Below are positions 33,610 to 43,307 of a stretch of DNA of 64,000 bases, piece by piece (the stretch's first letter is position 1; each line of letters begins with the position of its first letter). Under the pieces are notes generated by a model that worked only from the letters and a program-made list of their open reading frames with translations, was not told the origin of the DNA and did not search any database. The position numbers and the translations under genes were made by a program. Source of the stretch: Bacteroidetes bacterium 47-18 (GTDB lineage: Bacteria > Bacteroidota > Bacteroidia > Chitinophagales > Chitinophagaceae); the NCBI GenBank assembly GCA_001897155.1, contig MKSF01000014.1, forward strand, positions 62,001 through 126,000, given 5' to 3'.

Positions 33610-36600
33610 ATGAAAAAATTAACAGAATTAGCCATAAACAGGCCGTTGCTGATAACGGTGCTCTTTACGGTGTTGATACTTTTCGGGATTATCGGTTATA
33701 ACAGCCTGAACTATAACCTGCTTCCAAAATTCAATGCCAATGTAGTGACCGTTATCACCACCTATGTAGGCGCATCTGCAGAAGAGGTGGAAAATACGGT
33801 TACCAAAAATATAGAAGAGGCGGTGTCCTCTATAGAAGGTGTGGATAAGATCATTTCCACCTCTATGGAAAACGTGTCCATGGTGACCGTTCAGTTGCTG
33901 AACGGGGTGGATGTGGACCTTGCCCTTAATGACGCGCAGCGTAAGATCAACCAGATAGCTTCCAAGCTGCCCGATGATATTGATGACCCTATCTTAAATA
34001 AGTTCTCTTCGGATGACGTGCCGGTGATCCGTATGGGCGCTACCGCGAAAGTGGACGATAAGACCCTGTACGATCTACTGGACCTGCAGATCAAGCCGCA
34101 GCTGGCCAACATCATCGGTGTCGGGCAGATCAACCTGATCGGTGGCAATGAGCGCCAGATCACCGTAAACCTGAACAGGAACAAGCTGGAGGCCTTCGGT
34201 CTCACGCCTACCCAGGTGATCGGCATCGTCAATGCTTCCAGCCTCTCTACTCCTGCCGGTAATATCAAATCCCCGGAAAGCGAGTATTCCATTAAATTCG
34301 ATTCCAAGTTCAACAACGCCGATGACCTCAGGAATATGCCCATAGTGCGGTACAGCAACGGCGGGCAGATCCTGCTGAGAGATATCGCTGAAGTGCTGGA
34401 CGGCCAGAAAGAGGTGACCACGATCAACCATATCAACGGGCAGCCCTCCATCGGTATCCAGATATTAAAGCAGTCGGATGCGAATGCGGTGAAGGTAAGT
34501 GAGCTGGTAAAGGCCAGGCTGGAGGTCATCAAGCAGCAGTTTAAGAATATCGACCTGAACTTTACAATCGCCTCCGACCAGGCCATCTATACCAAAAGCT
34601 CCGCCAATGCGGTGGTGTTTGATATCGGTCTGGCCATCGTGATCGTATCGCTGATCATGCTGTTCTTCCTGCACAGTTTAAGAAGCTCCATGTTCGTGCT
34701 GGTATCGCTGCCGGCCTCTATGATCCCGACCTTCCTGGCCATGTACATCTTCGGGTTCTCCCTTAACCTGATGACGCTGATGGCCCTTTCGCTGGTGGTA
34801 GGGGTACTGGTGGATGACTCTATCGTGATCCTGGAGAATATCATGCGGCATATGGAGATGGGTAAGAACAAGCGCCAGGCTACCATTGACGGGCGTTCCG
34901 AGATCGGGTTTACGGCACTGGCCATTACCCTCGTGGACGTGGTGGTGTTCCTGCCAATGGCCCTTGTACAGGGTATGATAGGTAATATATTGAGGGAATT
35001 CGCGCTGGTGATCGTAGTATCGGTGCTGATGTCCCTGCTGGTATGTTTTACCATCACGCCTTTACTGACCTCGCGCTGGGGTAAGTTGACCCACCTGAAT
35101 CCCAATACCTGGTGGGGTAAGCTGAACATCAAGTTCGAGGAATTCATCACCTTTATGCGGGACGGCTATACCTCCATACTCTCCTGGGTGCTGGATCATA
35201 AACGTTACTTATTTGGCTTTATCATCCTTTTATTCATCGGAACGGGCTTCCTGATGTCAAAAGGCTTTATAGGCTTCTCCTTTATGACCCAGGCCGACCA
35301 GGGTGAATTCATCATCAGTATGGAAACGGACCAGAACACTTCCCTGCAAAGGACCAACGCCATATCGCAGGAGGCTGAAAAGCTGCTGATGGCACACCCG
35401 GAAGTGATCAATGTCTTTACCAATGTGGGTGTTTCCAATACGGGCCTGGGATCAGCCAACCAGTCCAACTATGCAGAGATCAGTGTGAAGATCGTACCCA
35501 AGAAAGAACGGCCGATGTCTGTAGAGGCTTTCTCCGAGACCGTAAGGCAGGAGATCAACCAGATACCGGGCGTGAAAGTGACCATCAAGAAAGCGGATAT
35601 CACCGGTAACTCCGGGCAGGCGCCTATACAGTTCATCGTAAAGGGCAATGACCGGAAGCTGAACAGGGAGATCGCCACCAAAATCATGGATATCACCAAA
35701 AATACCGCGGGTACCGTTGACGTGGAATTCTCCACTGATGATCCGAAGCCCCAGGTGGATGTGAGGCTGGACAGGGAGAAGATGCTGATGTTCGGGCTGA
35801 ATGCCCAGCAGGTGGGCGCGGCTATCGGGGGCTCCTTCTCCGGAAGCGACCAGGCCAAGTACACCTACCAGGGTAATGAATATGATATCAAGATCAAAAG
35901 TGACGATTATAACAGGAAAAGCCTGAACGATGTGAAGCGGCTGACCTTTACCAATGCGCAGGGACAGAATTTTGAGCTGCAGCAGTTTGCCGATGTCAGG
36001 GAGATCCTGGGTGAGACCAAGCTGGAAAGGAAGGACAGGCTGCCGTCCATAGCGGTGAATGCCTACGTGGTGGGCCGTTCAGTGGGTACGGTGGGCGCTG
36101 AGATCCAGAAGGCCTACCAGGAGCTCAAGCTGGACCAGGACCCGAGATACCAGATACAGCCTGCCGGTATGCTGGAAATGCAGGGAGATGCCTTCTCCAG
36201 CCTTTTGATGGCGCTGGGTGTAGGCTTCCTGCTGGTATACCTGATCATGGTGGCGCTGTATGAGAACGCGGTCTATCCTTTCGTGGTGCTCTTTGCATTG
36301 CCTACCGCTACTACGGGCGCTTTCCTGGCGCTGGCGCTGTCTATGAAAGAGCTGACCATCTTTGCAATGATCGGCCTGATCATGCTGATGGGTCTGGTAG
36401 CGAAGAACGGTATCCTGCTCGTGGACTTTACCAACCAGCGGAAAGCAGAAGGCGCCAGTCTGAAAGAGGCGCTGATAGATGCCGGAAGGGAACGTTTCCG
36501 CCCGATCCTGATGACAACGATCGCGATGATATTCGGTATGATGCCTATCGCGCTGGCATCCGGGGACGGTGCCGAGGTGAAGAACGGTATGGCCTGGGTG

Positions 36601-36768
36601 ATCATAGGCGGTCTGACCTCCTCGCTGCTGCTGACGCTTGTGCTGGTACCCTCTGTGTATATGATCATAGAAAAGATACTGATACGGTTCAGGAAAAGAA
36701 AATATAAGAAGATGAGAAAAGAGATCGTGGAAAGACAACAGGAACAATTATATCATCAGCAATCTTAA
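33610..36768 (+). CDS. efflux RND transporter permease (HAE-1 type)
   Basis: A 1052-residue AcrB-family pump. TM1 begins after MKKLTELAINRPLLITVLFTVLILFGIIGYNSL. Periplasmic porter domains occupy about residues 35-330 and 560-860. TM4 carries the proton-relay acidic pair in SLVVGVLVDDSIVILENIMRHMEMG, and the later helices hold IGLIMLMGLVAKNGILLVDFTNQRKAEG and RFRPILMTTIAMIFGMMPIALASGDGAEVKNGMAWVIIGGL. Length and topology (12 TM, two large loops) are standard. It uses the proton gradient to expel hydrophobic or amphiphilic compounds. It is the last gene of the operon, 46 nt after the adaptor gene, and is followed by a strong terminator. Confidence 0.95.
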   Translation: MKKLTELAINRPLLITVLFTVLILFGIIGYNSLNYNLLPKFNANVVTVITTYVGASAEEVENTVTKNIEEAVSSIEGVDKIISTSMENVSMVTVQLLNGVDVDLALNDAQRKINQIASKLPDDIDDPILNKFSSDDVPVIRMGATAKVDDKTLYDLLDLQIKPQLANIIGVGQINLIGGNERQITVNLNRNKLEAFGLTPTQVIGIVNASSLSTPAGNIKSPESEYSIKFDSKFNNADDLRNMPIVRYSNGGQILLRDIAEVLDGQKEVTTINHINGQPSIGIQILKQSDANAVKVSELVKARLEVIKQQFKNIDLNFTIASDQAIYTKSSANAVVFDIGLAIVIVSLIMLFFLHSLRSSMFVLVSLPASMIPTFLAMYIFGFSLNLMTLMALSLVVGVLVDDSIVILENIMRHMEMGKNKRQATIDGRSEIGFTALAITLVDVVVFLPMALVQGMIGNILREFALVIVVSVLMSLLVCFTITPLLTSRWGKLTHLNPNTWWGKLNIKFEEFITFMRDGYTSILSWVLDHKRYLFGFIILLFIGTGFLMSKGFIGFSFMTQADQGEFIISMETDQNTSLQRTNAISQEAEKLLMAHPEVINVFTNVGVSNTGLGSANQSNYAEISVKIVPKKERPMSVEAFSETVRQEINQIPGVKVTIKKADITGNSGQAPIQFIVKGNDRKLNREIATKIMDITKNTAGTVDVEFSTDDPKPQVDVRLDREKMLMFGLNAQQVGAAIGGSFSGSDQAKYTYQGNEYDIKIKSDDYNRKSLNDVKRLTFTNAQGQNFELQQFADVREILGETKLERKDRLPSIAVNAYVVGRSVGTVGAEIQKAYQELKLDQDPRYQIQPAGMLEMQGDAFSSLLMALGVGFLLVYLIMVALYENAVYPFVVLFALPTATTGAFLALALSMKELTIFAMIGLIMLMGLVAKNGILLVDFTNQRKAEGASLKEALIDAGRERFRPILMTTIAMIFGMMPIALASGDGAEVKNGMAWVIIGGLTSSLLLTLVLVPSVYMIIEKILIRFRKRKYKKMRKEIVERQQEQLYHQQS

Positions 36769-36772
36769 ATGG

Positions 36773-36798
36773 ACGGCTGCCCGCGGGCAGCCGTTTTT
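36773..36798 (+). terminator. intrinsic terminator of the RND operon
   Basis: ACGGCTGCCC (36773-36782) pairs with GGGCAGCCGT (36785-36794), followed by a T run. It lies 5 nt after the stop of the RND pump gene. Confidence 0.9.
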
Positions 36799-36939
36799 AT
36801 TTCCGGGCGGCACTGATTGATTGAGTATGGCTTGTGGTAACGGAGGGGCGTGCAGCACAAGGTCAGGTGAAGTGAAAAATGTATCGTCGGGGTAAAATGC
36901 TGTGATCAGTGACTGTGCCGGCTTGATATATTGTAATGC

Positions 36940-36972
36940 AAAAGCCCCTGTAACATTATTACAGGGGCTTTT
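36940..36972 (-). terminator. intrinsic terminator of the GT-C-like gene
   Basis: A perfect 14-bp stem (36940-36953 with 36959-36972) and loop CATTA (plus strand). On the minus strand the arm ends in TTTT followed by GCATT. It lies 21 nt past the stop at 36994. Confidence 0.8.
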
Positions 36973-36993
36973 GATAGCTGCAGGGATATCTTA

Positions 36994-38499
36994 TCAGGTT
37001 GCGGTTTGTCTCCTGCTGTTTTCAAGATAATAATACATGAGGTATAGCCACATCAGGGACAGGGGTATTAGGGGCAGCACATTCCTGAATACCACCACAG
37101 ACGCATAAATAGAAAAGGCCGCGGTCATAAAAAAGTAAGCGCCCGTAAAAAAGTGCAAGCGGAAAGCCTCGTTCTTAAAGGAAAGCTCGCGGGACCTGTA
37201 CATCCTGAACAGCAGGTAAAATGTTCCGGCAAGGCATCCCAGGATCAGCAGGCTGTATAAGACCCTGTAAGCCTGTACGATGGCATCGTTCAGGTCCCGG
37301 TGCCGTATGTTGTCCTTTACACTCGCATCCGGGAACCATTGTAAGGTGACGTCCGGGATGGCTGCGGTCTTGAAGTTCCAGTCGGTAAAGGCTTCCGGCA
37401 GCGGGTAAACGAAGTTTTTGGTATTGTAGGTAATGTAATGCTTAATAAAGGTCCCCAGGTTCTTTTTAATGAGTATATTGCCATATTCATTGTAAAGCTC
37501 TGAATACTGCACCCACGCCTTGAAATAATGTGTTTTAGTGGTGCGTAATTTATAGACCAGGAATATCTTCAGAGGACTTTTTGGATTCCATATGAAGGAA
37601 GCACCCTCATACTTGTTGGCCAGGATAGGTTGTAAGGCGGCGGAATCCATCCCGTAGTAAAAAGAATCGACAAACTTATGCAGTTGCTTCAGGTCAGGGC
37701 TGTCAAACCACTCCGCCTCCGGCTTGATATGGGGATAGATATATAAGGCATTGTTGGCCAGCTGCCACCCGGAAAAGCCCGAGAACACCCTGGAATCATA
37801 GAGCTCATTATTGATCCGTTGCTGCCCGATGTAAAAGGAAGCGAAGGAGAGCGCTATGGCAAGGCTGCCGCCTATTCTCACCATCAGCTTCATCCTGTAG
37901 GATAGCAGCAAGGCTATAACTATAAAAAATGGATAATACAGCGAATTGAACCTTACCGTAAAGGTGAAATACAGCAGGGGGAGCAGGACCAGCAGGTAAA
38001 CCCATCTGCCCGTGTTGTGAATCCACAGCAGGAGCACGAATATAAGTACCGTGAGCGCTGTAAACAGGCCGTCGCTCAGGATGAAGTTGGCAATGAAAAA
38101 ATTCATCAGGTTAAAGCAGATCAGCAGGTAGGTCAGCGTTTGAACCACCCGGTTCCGGACGGGGTAAAAATATGCCAGTGTGAAGTATAATAACAGGCTG
38201 CTGAATGTCATTATAAGGTACTGGAAGCCGATCAGCGTACCTTCCGGACCGCCCTTAAAGCCCATAAAGTTCAGGAAATTGGAATAGCCCACAGGCCTGA
38301 ACGCAACTTTATGATGCTGGTTGGCAGAAACGAGATAGCCGTGGGAATCCGAAATGTATTCCCCGTTGGGAAACAGGCTCCTGAAAACAAAATAGAGGAT
38401 GATATGGACTGCTATGGCCGCCGCTAACTTATATACGACCGGTTTTCGCAATAAAAAATTTAAAAACGGGAATTTCCCCTGGTGGGATTGACTGGTCAT
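36994..38499 (-). CDS. polytopic membrane protein, GT-C glycosyltransferase-like
   Basis: A 501-residue membrane protein with about eleven hydrophobic segments. After TM1 (residues ~20-40) comes a periplasmic loop FPNGEYISDSHGYLVSANQHHKVAFRPVGYSNF, the place where GT-C enzymes carry an acidic catalytic motif (here S-D-S-H). A large loop of about 160 residues occupies the middle third (from roughly residue 230), and the last helices end in LMWLYLMYYYLENSRRQ. I infer a lipid-sugar-dependent glycosyltransferase, but no exact family is recognised. It follows the Glf-like flavoprotein gene by 30 nt on the same strand, so the two are probably co-transcribed in envelope glycan assembly. Confidence 0.6.
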   Translation of the reverse strand: MTSQSHQGKFPFLNFLLRKPVVYKLAAAIAVHIILYFVFRSLFPNGEYISDSHGYLVSANQHHKVAFRPVGYSNFLNFMGFKGGPEGTLIGFQYLIMTFSSLLLYFTLAYFYPVRNRVVQTLTYLLICFNLMNFFIANFILSDGLFTALTVLIFVLLLWIHNTGRWVYLLVLLPLLYFTFTVRFNSLYYPFFIVIALLLSYRMKLMVRIGGSLAIALSFASFYIGQQRINNELYDSRVFSGFSGWQLANNALYIYPHIKPEAEWFDSPDLKQLHKFVDSFYYGMDSAALQPILANKYEGASFIWNPKSPLKIFLVYKLRTTKTHYFKAWVQYSELYNEYGNILIKKNLGTFIKHYITYNTKNFVYPLPEAFTDWNFKTAAIPDVTLQWFPDASVKDNIRHRDLNDAIVQAYRVLYSLLILGCLAGTFYLLFRMYRSRELSFKNEAFRLHFFTGAYFFMTAAFSIYASVVVFRNVLPLIPLSLMWLYLMYYYLENSRRQTAT

Positions 38500-38529
38500 A
38501 AGTATTTGTATAGGTTTGGATACAGATGT

Positions 38530-40125
38530 TTATTTTTTTTCGTGGTATTCCTGTTCGGTATTCACATCCCAGATCTTCGCTTTGTTCTTATTATTTTCCA
38601 GTATGCTCTCCACGGCATACATGGCGGTCAGCATGGAGTGATCGCTGTTGTTATAGCGGTGCATACCGTTCCGTCCTATGAAGTACACGTTATCCAGCCC
38701 GTTCAGCGCTTCCTTCAGCTCATCAAACTTATCATAGGTTCCGAAATAGGCAGGGTAGGCCTTTTCCATTCTCAGCACCGTGCTGTCTATGACATCCTCT
38801 TTCCTGATGATCTCGATCCTGTCCAGCTCCTCGATGGCAAAAGCCTTGAGCTTTTCATCCTCCATATTCCACAGCTCATCGCCTTCGTTGCAGAAATATT
38901 CCATGCCTATCCATACGTGGTCCGGATCGGCCACCATATAGGGCGACCAGTTATTAAAGATCTGTAGCCTGCCTACCTTCACATCCTTTTCCTGGATATA
39001 GATCCAGTTGTCCTTCACCATATTGTCATTGCCTTCCGGCAGTTGCTTATTATCCCTGATCCTTAATTTATGCAGCAATAAGCCTACTGTCAGGAAATCC
39101 CTGTACATCAGGCCGGAGCCTATCTCAGTAATGCCGGAGGGCAGCGGTGGTTCCAGCGATTCTACGAACTGCTTGATGGGCATCGTGCTGAAAAAATAGT
39201 CGCAGTCCATGCTCCGGATCTCGCCGGTCCTGCTGTCGCGCACATCCACCCTGTGTACCTTATTGCCTTCCCTGTATATTTTCACCACTTCCTGGTGGAG
39301 CTGCACCGGTTCCCCGGATCTTTGGGCCACTATCCGCGCCACCTCTTCCCATATCTGGCCGGGGCCGTACTTGGGATATAAGAAACGTTCGATCAGGCTG
39401 GTCTCCGTACCTTTCTGGTTGATGTCCTTATCCTTTTTCTTCAGTGATTGCAGCGCGTGGATAACAGCCTTTTTGATGTCCAGACCCTTGATGCGCTGGG
39501 CGCCCCAGTCGGCGGAGATCTTGTTGCAGGCTATGCCCCATACTTTCTCCGTATAATCTTTGAAGAAGGTGTTGTACAGCTCTTTCCCGAACCTGTTGAT
39601 CATGAAATCCTCCAGGGACTTTTCTTCCCTGATGGGAAACAGCATCGCCTTCATATAAGAGAAGAATATCTTCATAGACCTTTTGAGTCCCAGCCCTGAT
39701 AAGGTCTGGAAGGAAAGCGAAACGGGATAGGAGAAAAACTGCTTCAGGAAATAAATACGCGACAGCCTGGACCTGACAAGCATTACCTTGTCCTTGTCCG
39801 CCCCGGTGGTGGGTAGCTGTCCCGGGGATATAGTCCTGTGCTTGTTCTGGTAGCTGATGGTAAACTCGTTCTCCTCCCGGTTTTCCAGGGGCAGGATGTT
39901 CATCCACCATTCCATGACCCTGTCGGATTTGGAAAAGAACCTGTGGCCCCCGATATCAATCCTGTTCCCTTTATAATTGACCGTTTTGCTGATCCCTCCG
40001 ATATCTCCTGTCTTTTCAAGCACTATCGGGTGGATGTCCGTTTTTTCCAGTAATTCATACGCGGCCGTTAATCCTGCCGGTCCGCCGCCGCAGATGATCG
40101 CCATCTTTTTATGAGATGCTGACAT
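38530..40125 (-). CDS. Glf/UDP-galactopyranose-mutase-like FAD-dependent oxidoreductase
   Basis: A 531-residue flavoprotein. The N-terminal dinucleotide motif [18 protein letters not shown] (GxGxxG-type, residues ~9-27) is followed by [14 protein letters not shown] and [20 protein letters not shown], wording shared by UDP-galactopyranose mutases and related NAD(P)/FAD-dependent 'amine oxidase' proteins encoded in polysaccharide clusters. The middle has [34 protein letters not shown], which is conserved in this group. The C-terminus has [30 protein letters not shown], the end of the FAD fold. It probably acts on a nucleotide sugar. Longer than typical Glf (about 370-400), so I do not assign the mutase activity itself. 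The next gene is the GT-C-like protein. Confidence 0.8.
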   Translation of the reverse strand: MSASHKKMAIICGGGPAGLTAAYELLEKTDIHPIVLEKTGDIGGISKTVNYKGNRIDIGGHRFFSKSDRVMEWWMNILPLENREENEFTISYQNKHRTISPGQLPTTGADKDKVMLVRSRLSRIYFLKQFFSYPVSLSFQTLSGLGLKRSMKIFFSYMKAMLFPIREEKSLEDFMINRFGKELYNTFFKDYTEKVWGIACNKISADWGAQRIKGLDIKKAVIHALQSLKKKDKDINQKGTETSLIERFLYPKYGPGQIWEEVARIVAQRSGEPVQLHQEVVKIYREGNKVHRVDVRDSRTGEIRSMDCDYFFSTMPIKQFVESLEPPLPSGITEIGSGLMYRDFLTVGLLLHKLRIRDNKQLPEGNDNMVKDNWIYIQEKDVKVGRLQIFNNWSPYMVADPDHVWIGMEYFCNEGDELWNMEDEKLKAFAIEELDRIEIIRKEDVIDSTVLRMEKAYPAYFGTYDKFDELKEALNGLDNVYFIGRNGMHRYNNSDHSMLTAMYAVESILENNKNKAKIWDVNTEQEYHEKK

Positions 40126-40245
40126 TGTAATATGCTGTATTTATTCTATTAAAGTATAGGTTTCTGCAGGCTGTCTGCGGGCACGGGAAAAACGCCCCGG
40201 ATATTCCGCCATTTCATAAGGCCTGCATCATTTGAGAATGATTAA

Positions 40246-40253
40246 CAAATGTA
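40246..40253 (-). promoter_or_regulatory. -7 promoter box for the flavoprotein gene
   Basis: CAAATGTA on the plus strand reads TACATTTG on the minus strand, about 120 nt upstream of the start at 40125. No -33 TTG partner is seen. Confidence 0.35.
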
Positions 40254-40389
40254 CGTGTTTTTGTTAATCGTAAATAATAATTCTGCTGCGGGATACTGTA
40301 TATAAAAAATGCGCATATGACAGGCTGTTACTGGCCAGGAAGCGCCTGAGGATTAAACATGTCATAACATAAAATCCCGGACTTCTTCG

Positions 40390-40397
40390 TACCTTTG
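40390..40397 (+). promoter_or_regulatory. -7 promoter box for mtaB
   Basis: TACCTTTG matches TAnnTTTG, 31 nt before the mtaB ATG at 40429. No clear TTG at -33. Confidence 0.5.
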
Positions 40398-40428
40398 CAG
40401 ATTGAAACTGATTAATCACTGATATTTA

Positions 40429-41694
40429 ATGAGATCTGTAGCATTCCATACCTTAGGATGTAAGCTGAACTATTCTGAGACCTCCACGCTCAGCAGGACC
40501 CTGGAAAACGAAGGTTTTGTAAAGAAGGATTTTGATGATGTGGCGGATGTTTATGTGATCAACACCTGCAGCGTAACGGAGAACGCGGATAAGGAATGCC
40601 GTCAGCTGGTAAGGAGGATACAAAAACGGGCGCCCGCTTCTTTCGTGGTCATTACAGGATGCTATGCACAACTGAAGCCCCGGGAGATAGCGGATATAGA
40701 AGGGGTCGACCTGGTCCTGGGCGCTGCGGAAAAGTTCAATATCGTAGAGCATATCAGTAACCTGACCAAAGGAGAGCCGGCAAAGGTGCATAGCTGCGAA
40801 ATAGATGAGGTGGAAGGCTTTAATGCGTCCTACTCCCTGGCAGACCGTACCCGTACTTTCCTGAAGGTGCAGGACGGCTGCGACTATAACTGCTCTTTCT
40901 GCACCATCCCGATGGCACGCGGGCACAGCCGCAGCGATACCATCGACGGCGTGCTGGAAAATATAGAAACGCTGCACGGAAAGGGCACCCGCGAGATCGT
41001 GCTGACAGGTATTAACCTGGGTGATTTCGGTAAGGGATTCAACGGGGGAAGGAAAAAAGAGGAGAATTTCTTCGACCTGGTGCAGGCCATTGAAGCCTCG
41101 TCCCCGGTAGAACGTTTTCGTATCAGCTCTATCGAGCCGAATCTCCTGTCCAACGAGATCATCGACTTTGTGGCCTCCAGCCGGAAATTCATGCCGCACT
41201 TCCATATTCCCCTGCAAAGCGGCAGCAATGAGATCCTCGGGAAAATGCGGAGAAGGTACCGCAGGGAATTATACGCGGAAAGGGTGGCGCGCATCAAGGA
41301 AAAGATGCCGCATTGCTGCATTGGTGTAGATGTGATTGTCGGCTTCCCGGGCGAGACCGATGAGCTGTTCCGGGAGACCTTTGACTTCCTGCACGGCCTG
41401 GATGTCTCCTACTTCCATGTCTTTACCTATTCCGAAAGGGACAATACCCTGGCGGCGGAAATGGAGGATGTGGTGCCGGTGCATGTCCGTAATGAAAGAA
41501 ATAAAATACTCAGGAACCTGTCTTACCAGAAAAACCGTTTTTTTACCGCGCAGCATGAAGGTGCCGTACGAAAAGTGCTCTTTGAAAGCGTGAACAAAAA
41601 CGGTATGATGGAAGGCTACAGCGATAATTATATAAAAGTCAAAGCTCCTTATAAAGCGGCTTGGGAGAACCAGGTAATAGACTGGATGCTTTAG
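40429..41694 (+). CDS. mtaB: tRNA (t6A37) methylthiotransferase
   Basis: A 421-residue radical-SAM enzyme of the MiaB/MtaB family. The N-terminal UPF0004 domain has VAFHTLGCKLNYSETST, NTCSVTENADKECRQLVRR and ITGCYAQLKP, giving the three cysteines for the auxiliary cluster. The radical-SAM motif is VQDGCDYNCSFCTIPMARGHSRS (CxxxCxxC). The C-terminal TRAM-like part is at about residues 365-421. 'HTLGCKLN' and the length are those of MtaB/YqeV rather than MiaB or RimO. It adds a methylthio group to t6A37 of tRNAs reading ANN codons. A -7 box precedes it; the following gene starts 87 nt later. Confidence 0.92.
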   Translation: MRSVAFHTLGCKLNYSETSTLSRTLENEGFVKKDFDDVADVYVINTCSVTENADKECRQLVRRIQKRAPASFVVITGCYAQLKPREIADIEGVDLVLGAAEKFNIVEHISNLTKGEPAKVHSCEIDEVEGFNASYSLADRTRTFLKVQDGCDYNCSFCTIPMARGHSRSDTIDGVLENIETLHGKGTREIVLTGINLGDFGKGFNGGRKKEENFFDLVQAIEASSPVERFRISSIEPNLLSNEIIDFVASSRKFMPHFHIPLQSGSNEILGKMRRRYRRELYAERVARIKEKMPHCCIGVDVIVGFPGETDELFRETFDFLHGLDVSYFHVFTYSERDNTLAAEMEDVVPVHVRNERNKILRNLSYQKNRFFTAQHEGAVRKVLFESVNKNGMMEGYSDNYIKVKAPYKAAWENQVIDWML

Positions 41695-41781
41695 GAAAGC
41701 GTTAAGACGAGTTTAGGTAAGATTTGTGAAGATTATAAAAATAAAAATGTATTTTACATCAAAATATCAGCCAGAAATTAG

Positions 41782-43305
41782 ATGAGTATTCTCAGCCCTG
41801 CCATAAAAAGTATCCTGAAGCTCAGGCTCAGCGCTATTCAGAATTTTGTTCTCAATCCTATTGATACGCAGAAACAGGTATTTAATGACCTTATAGGATC
41901 AGGGCAGTACACGGTTTTCGGAAAGGAATATGACTTTGAGAATATCAATACTTTTAAGGACTTTGCCCGGCAGGTACCTGTCAATGATTACGATACCCTT
42001 AAGCCGTATATAGACCGTATCATCCACGGAGAGCAGAATGTGCTGTGGAATGAAAATATTTCATGGTTTGCCAAAAGCAGCGGCACCACCAGCGATAAAA
42101 GTAAATTCATTCCCATAAGTCCCTCCACGCTTAAAGAAACACATTATAAATCGGGTCAGGATGTCCTGGCGCTGTATCTTGCCAGGCACCCGCAGTCCCA
42201 GATCACTGCCGGCAAATGCCTGGCCATCGGGGGCAGCCACCAGATCAACCAGCTTTCTGAAGAATCCTCCTTTGGTGATCTTTCCGCGGTATTGATGCAG
42301 AATATGCCCTTCATCGGGCAGATCATGCGGGCCCCGGAGCTGTCCATAGCTCTTATGGACGAGTGGGAAGCCAAGCTGGAAGCTATTACCAACAGCGTCA
42401 TAGATGAGAATATCACCTATATGGCGGGCGTGCCCACCTGGTGCCTGGTATTGCTGAAGAAGATACTGGAAAAAACAGGCAGGCAGTCTATCCGTGAGGT
42501 CTGGCCCAATTTTGAACTGTATATCCATGGCGGTGTGAGCTTCGCGCCTTACCGTGACCAGTTTGAAGAGATCATGAGCGCCCGGGATGTGGTATTTATG
42601 GAGACCTACAATGCTTCGGAAGGTTTCTTTGCCGCCCAGGACGACTGGGACAACGAAGGCATGCTGCTGTTCCTGAACCATGGCATTTATTATGAATTTA
42701 TGCCTATCAGCGAGATCGGGTCGGAGCAGCCGGTGACGCTGACGCTGAAAGAAGTGGAGCTGGGTGTCAACTACGCCCTCATCATAACCAGCAATGCCGG
42801 CTTATGGCGTTACCAGATAGGAGACACCGTGCAGTTCACCTCCCTGAGCCCGTTCCGCATAAAGGTAAGCGGCCGGGTCAAGAGCTTTATCAATGCCTTT
42901 GGCGAGGAAGTGATCGTGGACAACAGTGATAATGCCATTAAAGCAGCCTGCCAGAGAACAGGCGCCAGGGTGCTGGATTATACGGCCGCACCGGTTTACA
43001 TGAGCCAGGGAGCCAACGGGGCGCACGAGTGGCTTATCGAATTCGATCACCTGCCGGTCAGCAAGGAAGTGTTCATAACCGCCCTGGATGAGGAGCTGAA
43101 AGCAATCAATTCCGACTATGAGGCTAAAAGGCACAAGGATATCGCGCTGCGTATGCCGCTTATACACCAGGTGCCACGGGGCGGGTTCAGCGCCTGGCTG
43201 AAATCCAAAGGAAAGCTGGGCGGACAGCATAAAGTGCCCAGGCTTAATAATGACAGGAAAATTTTAGAAGAGATACTGCAGTTTTTACAAACGGCATTCA
43301 AATAA
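41782..43305 (+). CDS. GH3-family acyl-adenylating protein
   Basis: A 507-residue cytosolic protein of the GH3 (auxin-responsive promoter) family, part of the ANL adenylating superfamily. Motifs: WFAKSSGTTSDKSKFIPIS is the nucleotide-binding P-loop-like motif (about residues 94-113), VFMETYNASEGFFAAQD carries the second ATP motif (near 274), and YQIGDTVQFTSLSPFRIKVSGRVKSFINAFGEEV the hinge region. In plants GH3 proteins join amino acids to jasmonate, indole-3-acetate or salicylate. Bacterial GH3 proteins are widespread in Bacteroidota and their substrates are unknown. The stop is 2 nt before the ATG of an MBL-fold gene, which points to a linked pathway. Confidence 0.9.
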   Translation: MSILSPAIKSILKLRLSAIQNFVLNPIDTQKQVFNDLIGSGQYTVFGKEYDFENINTFKDFARQVPVNDYDTLKPYIDRIIHGEQNVLWNENISWFAKSSGTTSDKSKFIPISPSTLKETHYKSGQDVLALYLARHPQSQITAGKCLAIGGSHQINQLSEESSFGDLSAVLMQNMPFIGQIMRAPELSIALMDEWEAKLEAITNSVIDENITYMAGVPTWCLVLLKKILEKTGRQSIREVWPNFELYIHGGVSFAPYRDQFEEIMSARDVVFMETYNASEGFFAAQDDWDNEGMLLFLNHGIYYEFMPISEIGSEQPVTLTLKEVELGVNYALIITSNAGLWRYQIGDTVQFTSLSPFRIKVSGRVKSFINAFGEEVIVDNSDNAIKAACQRTGARVLDYTAAPVYMSQGANGAHEWLIEFDHLPVSKEVFITALDEELKAINSDYEAKRHKDIALRMPLIHQVPRGGFSAWLKSKGKLGGQHKVPRLNNDRKILEEILQFLQTAFK

Positions 43306-43307
43306 GT